From Axinella damicornis (Eukaryota > Porifera > Demospongiae > Axinellida > Axinellidae): a DNA stretch of 64,000 bases. The first letter of the stretch is position 1. Each line of letters starts with the position of its first letter. Below, one piece after another: positions 62,620 to 64,000 of the stretch. The stretch lies in assembly GCA_963931865.1 (NCBI GenBank), contig OZ007509.1:19312227-19376226 (forward strand). The letters run 5' to 3'. Both the position numbers and the translations under genes were made by a program. Under the pieces are notes generated by a model. It ran no database searches. It had not been told where the DNA came from and was given only the letters and a program-made list of their open reading frames with translations.

Positions 62620-63435
62620 CAAAGGATGGCTCAACTACTCCAGCGCCATTTAACTTCCGGACTCCGGACGACTGGCCCCGTTGGAAAAGACGATTCGAGC
62701 AGTTCCGAGTCGCCTCTGGACTTGTGAGCGACGGTGAAGTCAAGCAAGTCAACACGCTTCTCTACTGTGTAGGAGAAGAAGCGGAGGCCGTTTTGACGTC
62801 TACGAACGCCACCGAGGAGGACAGAGGAGTCTATAGTATACGACACCGTCGTAGCAAAATTCGACGCCTTCTTCAAAGTAAGGAGAAATGTCATTTTCGA
62901 GCGGGCGAGATTTAACCGCCGAAGTCAACTCGCAGGAGAACCTGCAGAGCAGTTCATTATGGAGCTCTACACACTGGCAGAACACTGCAACTACGGCGAC
63001 ATGACGGACGAAATGATCCGAGACCGACTGGTGGTGGGCATCCAAGACGCTGCATTATCGCAACTGCTGCAGCTCGACGCCGAACTCACTCTAGAGAAGG
63101 CGAAAAAACGGGTTCGCCAGAGAGAAGCAGTGGCCGAGCAGCAGCAAGCGCTCAAAGGAACAGCGGGAGGAGCGATCAGCCTGGACGGCATTCATTCGTG
63201 CCACGCACAACAGAGTAGAGCAGCAGCTGGCAAACCGTGCACGCGCTGTGGCAAAGGTCAACACCCCCGCGACAGATGTCCCGCAAAGGAAGTAACCTGT
63301 TACCGATGCCAAAGGAAGGGGCACTACAGTTCGCAATGCTTTTCCAAGCAAGACCAAGACTCGGAAGTACCCAGAGAAAATCACATCGACACTGCCTTCC
63401 TGGACACAGTCTCATCAGGCGATCCAAGACTCTGA
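62620..63435 (+). pseudogene. Gypsy Gag with two zinc knuckles, frameshifted
   Basis: Gag of a different Gypsy lineage from the one at 15565. Sequence in one frame (PFNFRTPDDWPRWKRRFEQF, then GEEAEAVLTSTNATEEDRGV) moves to another frame near 62830, which continues with MELYTLAEHCNYGDMTDEMI and LDAELTLEKAKKRVRQREAV, then the knuckles CTRCGKGQHPRDRC and CYRCQRKGHYSSQC. It stops at 63433 shortly after FLDTVSSGDP, where protease would normally begin, so pol is deleted. The ATG at 62625 is in a third frame. Confidence 0.8.
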
Positions 63436-63446
63436 TACCATCCCCG

Positions 63447-63496
63447 GAAAGGGAGATGTGGCATGACGCCTTTAGCACTCATAGTGATAACTGTTA
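63447..63496 (+). repeat. Polypurine tract and truncated 3' LTR
   Basis: GGAAAGGGAGA (63446-63456) precedes 40 bp identical to the LTR start except for one base at the end; then the sequence changes to ggggcgagcctgagcgagcc, a small hairpin motif (tggggcgag / gagccccacatag). Confidence 0.7.
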
Positions 63497-63528
63497 TTGG
63501 GGCGAGCCTGAGCGAGCCCCACATAGAG

Positions 63529-64000
63529 AAAACAGCATTTACCACACACTCTGGTCTCTTTGAGTTCACTGTAATGCCATTTGGGTTGTGTAACGCGCCT
63601 GCAACCTTTCAGCGTTTAATGGAAACCGTTCTTGAAGGGCTAACCAGAAAACAATGCTTTGTTTATCTGGATGATATTCTGGTAATCTCAAGCACTTGGG
63701 AAGAGCACCTTCAAAACCTCCATCTCGTTTTTGAGAGGCTCCATGAGGCAGGACTTCGGTTGAAGCCTAGGAAATGTGCTTTTGCATTACAAGAGGTCAC
63801 CTACCTTGGACATGTGATCTCAGAAGCAGGAATCAGTGTTGACCCTTCTAAGGTGGAGAAGATTTGGAGTTATCCTACTCCAACGAATCTGAAATCCCTG
63901 CGTCAGTTCTTGGGAATTGCTTCCTACTACAGGCGTTTCACGCCCCAGTTCTCCAAAGTTGCTGAGCCACTGTATGCCCTCACCCGGAAAAACACTCCAT
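63529..64000 (+). pseudogene. Ty3/Gypsy reverse transcriptase fragment, runs off window
   Basis: Starts abruptly at KTAFTTHSGLFEFTVMPFGL, then LCNAPATFQRLMETVLEG, the catalytic box in CFVYLDDILVISS, KCAFALQEVTYLGHVIS, and thumb sequence LRQFLGIASYYRRFTPQF. Motif A (upstream) is absent, so the copy is 5'-truncated or rearranged; the frame is open to the window edge. It differs in position from the preceding gag-only element and is probably a separate insertion. Confidence 0.85.

Overview
This is eukaryotic DNA: spliced genes with GT-AG introns, tRNA-derived SINEs, non-LTR and Ty3/Gypsy retrotransposons, many small palindromic DNA transposons, and TTAGGG telomere-type repeats. No bacterial operon or ribosome-binding-site logic is visible. 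A MAGI-type PDZ gene, a ZU5-UPA-Death gene with phase-1 Death exons, and transposon proteins of a kind I associate with sponges and cnidarians suggest an early-branching metazoan, most likely a demosponge. That assignment is an inference.

Layout. 0-6.5 kb: two copies of a MAGI-like PDZ exon pair (minus strand) separated by about 5 kb of mobile DNA, including a nearly full reverse-transcriptase ORF. 8.0-11.5 kb: four tandem-repeat arrays (43, about 55, 39 and 58 bp units). 12.5-15.0 kb: a head-to-head pair, a decayed CACTA-like transposase relative (minus) and a five-exon basic coiled-coil gene (plus). 15.1-16.8 kb: a young LTR element with identical LTRs, a 5-bp target duplication, a tRNA-Ser primer site and only a gag gene. 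18.5-22.1 kb: a hAT-like element and a second non-LTR retrotransposon. 22.8-26.5 kb: palindromic elements and a SINE. 26.6-28.5 kb: a 9-bp satellite in two inverted blocks around an interstitial telomere tract. 29.8-37.9 kb: nested DNA transposons, including a 3.95-kb element carrying two convergent genes, one with a P-element-like transposase C-terminus. 38.5-42.4 kb: a Gypsy element whose Gag runs directly into RNase H because the protease and RT core are lost.

43.2-60.5 kb is the main host-gene region. On the minus strand lies a gene encoding an N-terminal Death domain, a linker, ZU5, a UPA-like region and a C-terminal Death domain. Its 5' part was duplicated in tandem (48.64-51.16 kb and 56.61-61.30 kb); the copy joined to the ZU5 exons lost a 2.24-kb segment that includes one exon. 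Between the copies sit several copies of a palindromic MITE and a larger repeat.

61.4-64.0 kb: a second gag-only LTR element interrupts a duplicated small first exon, followed by a Gypsy RT fragment that runs off the end. Apart from the host exons named above, nearly everything I can explain is mobile or tandemly repeated DNA.
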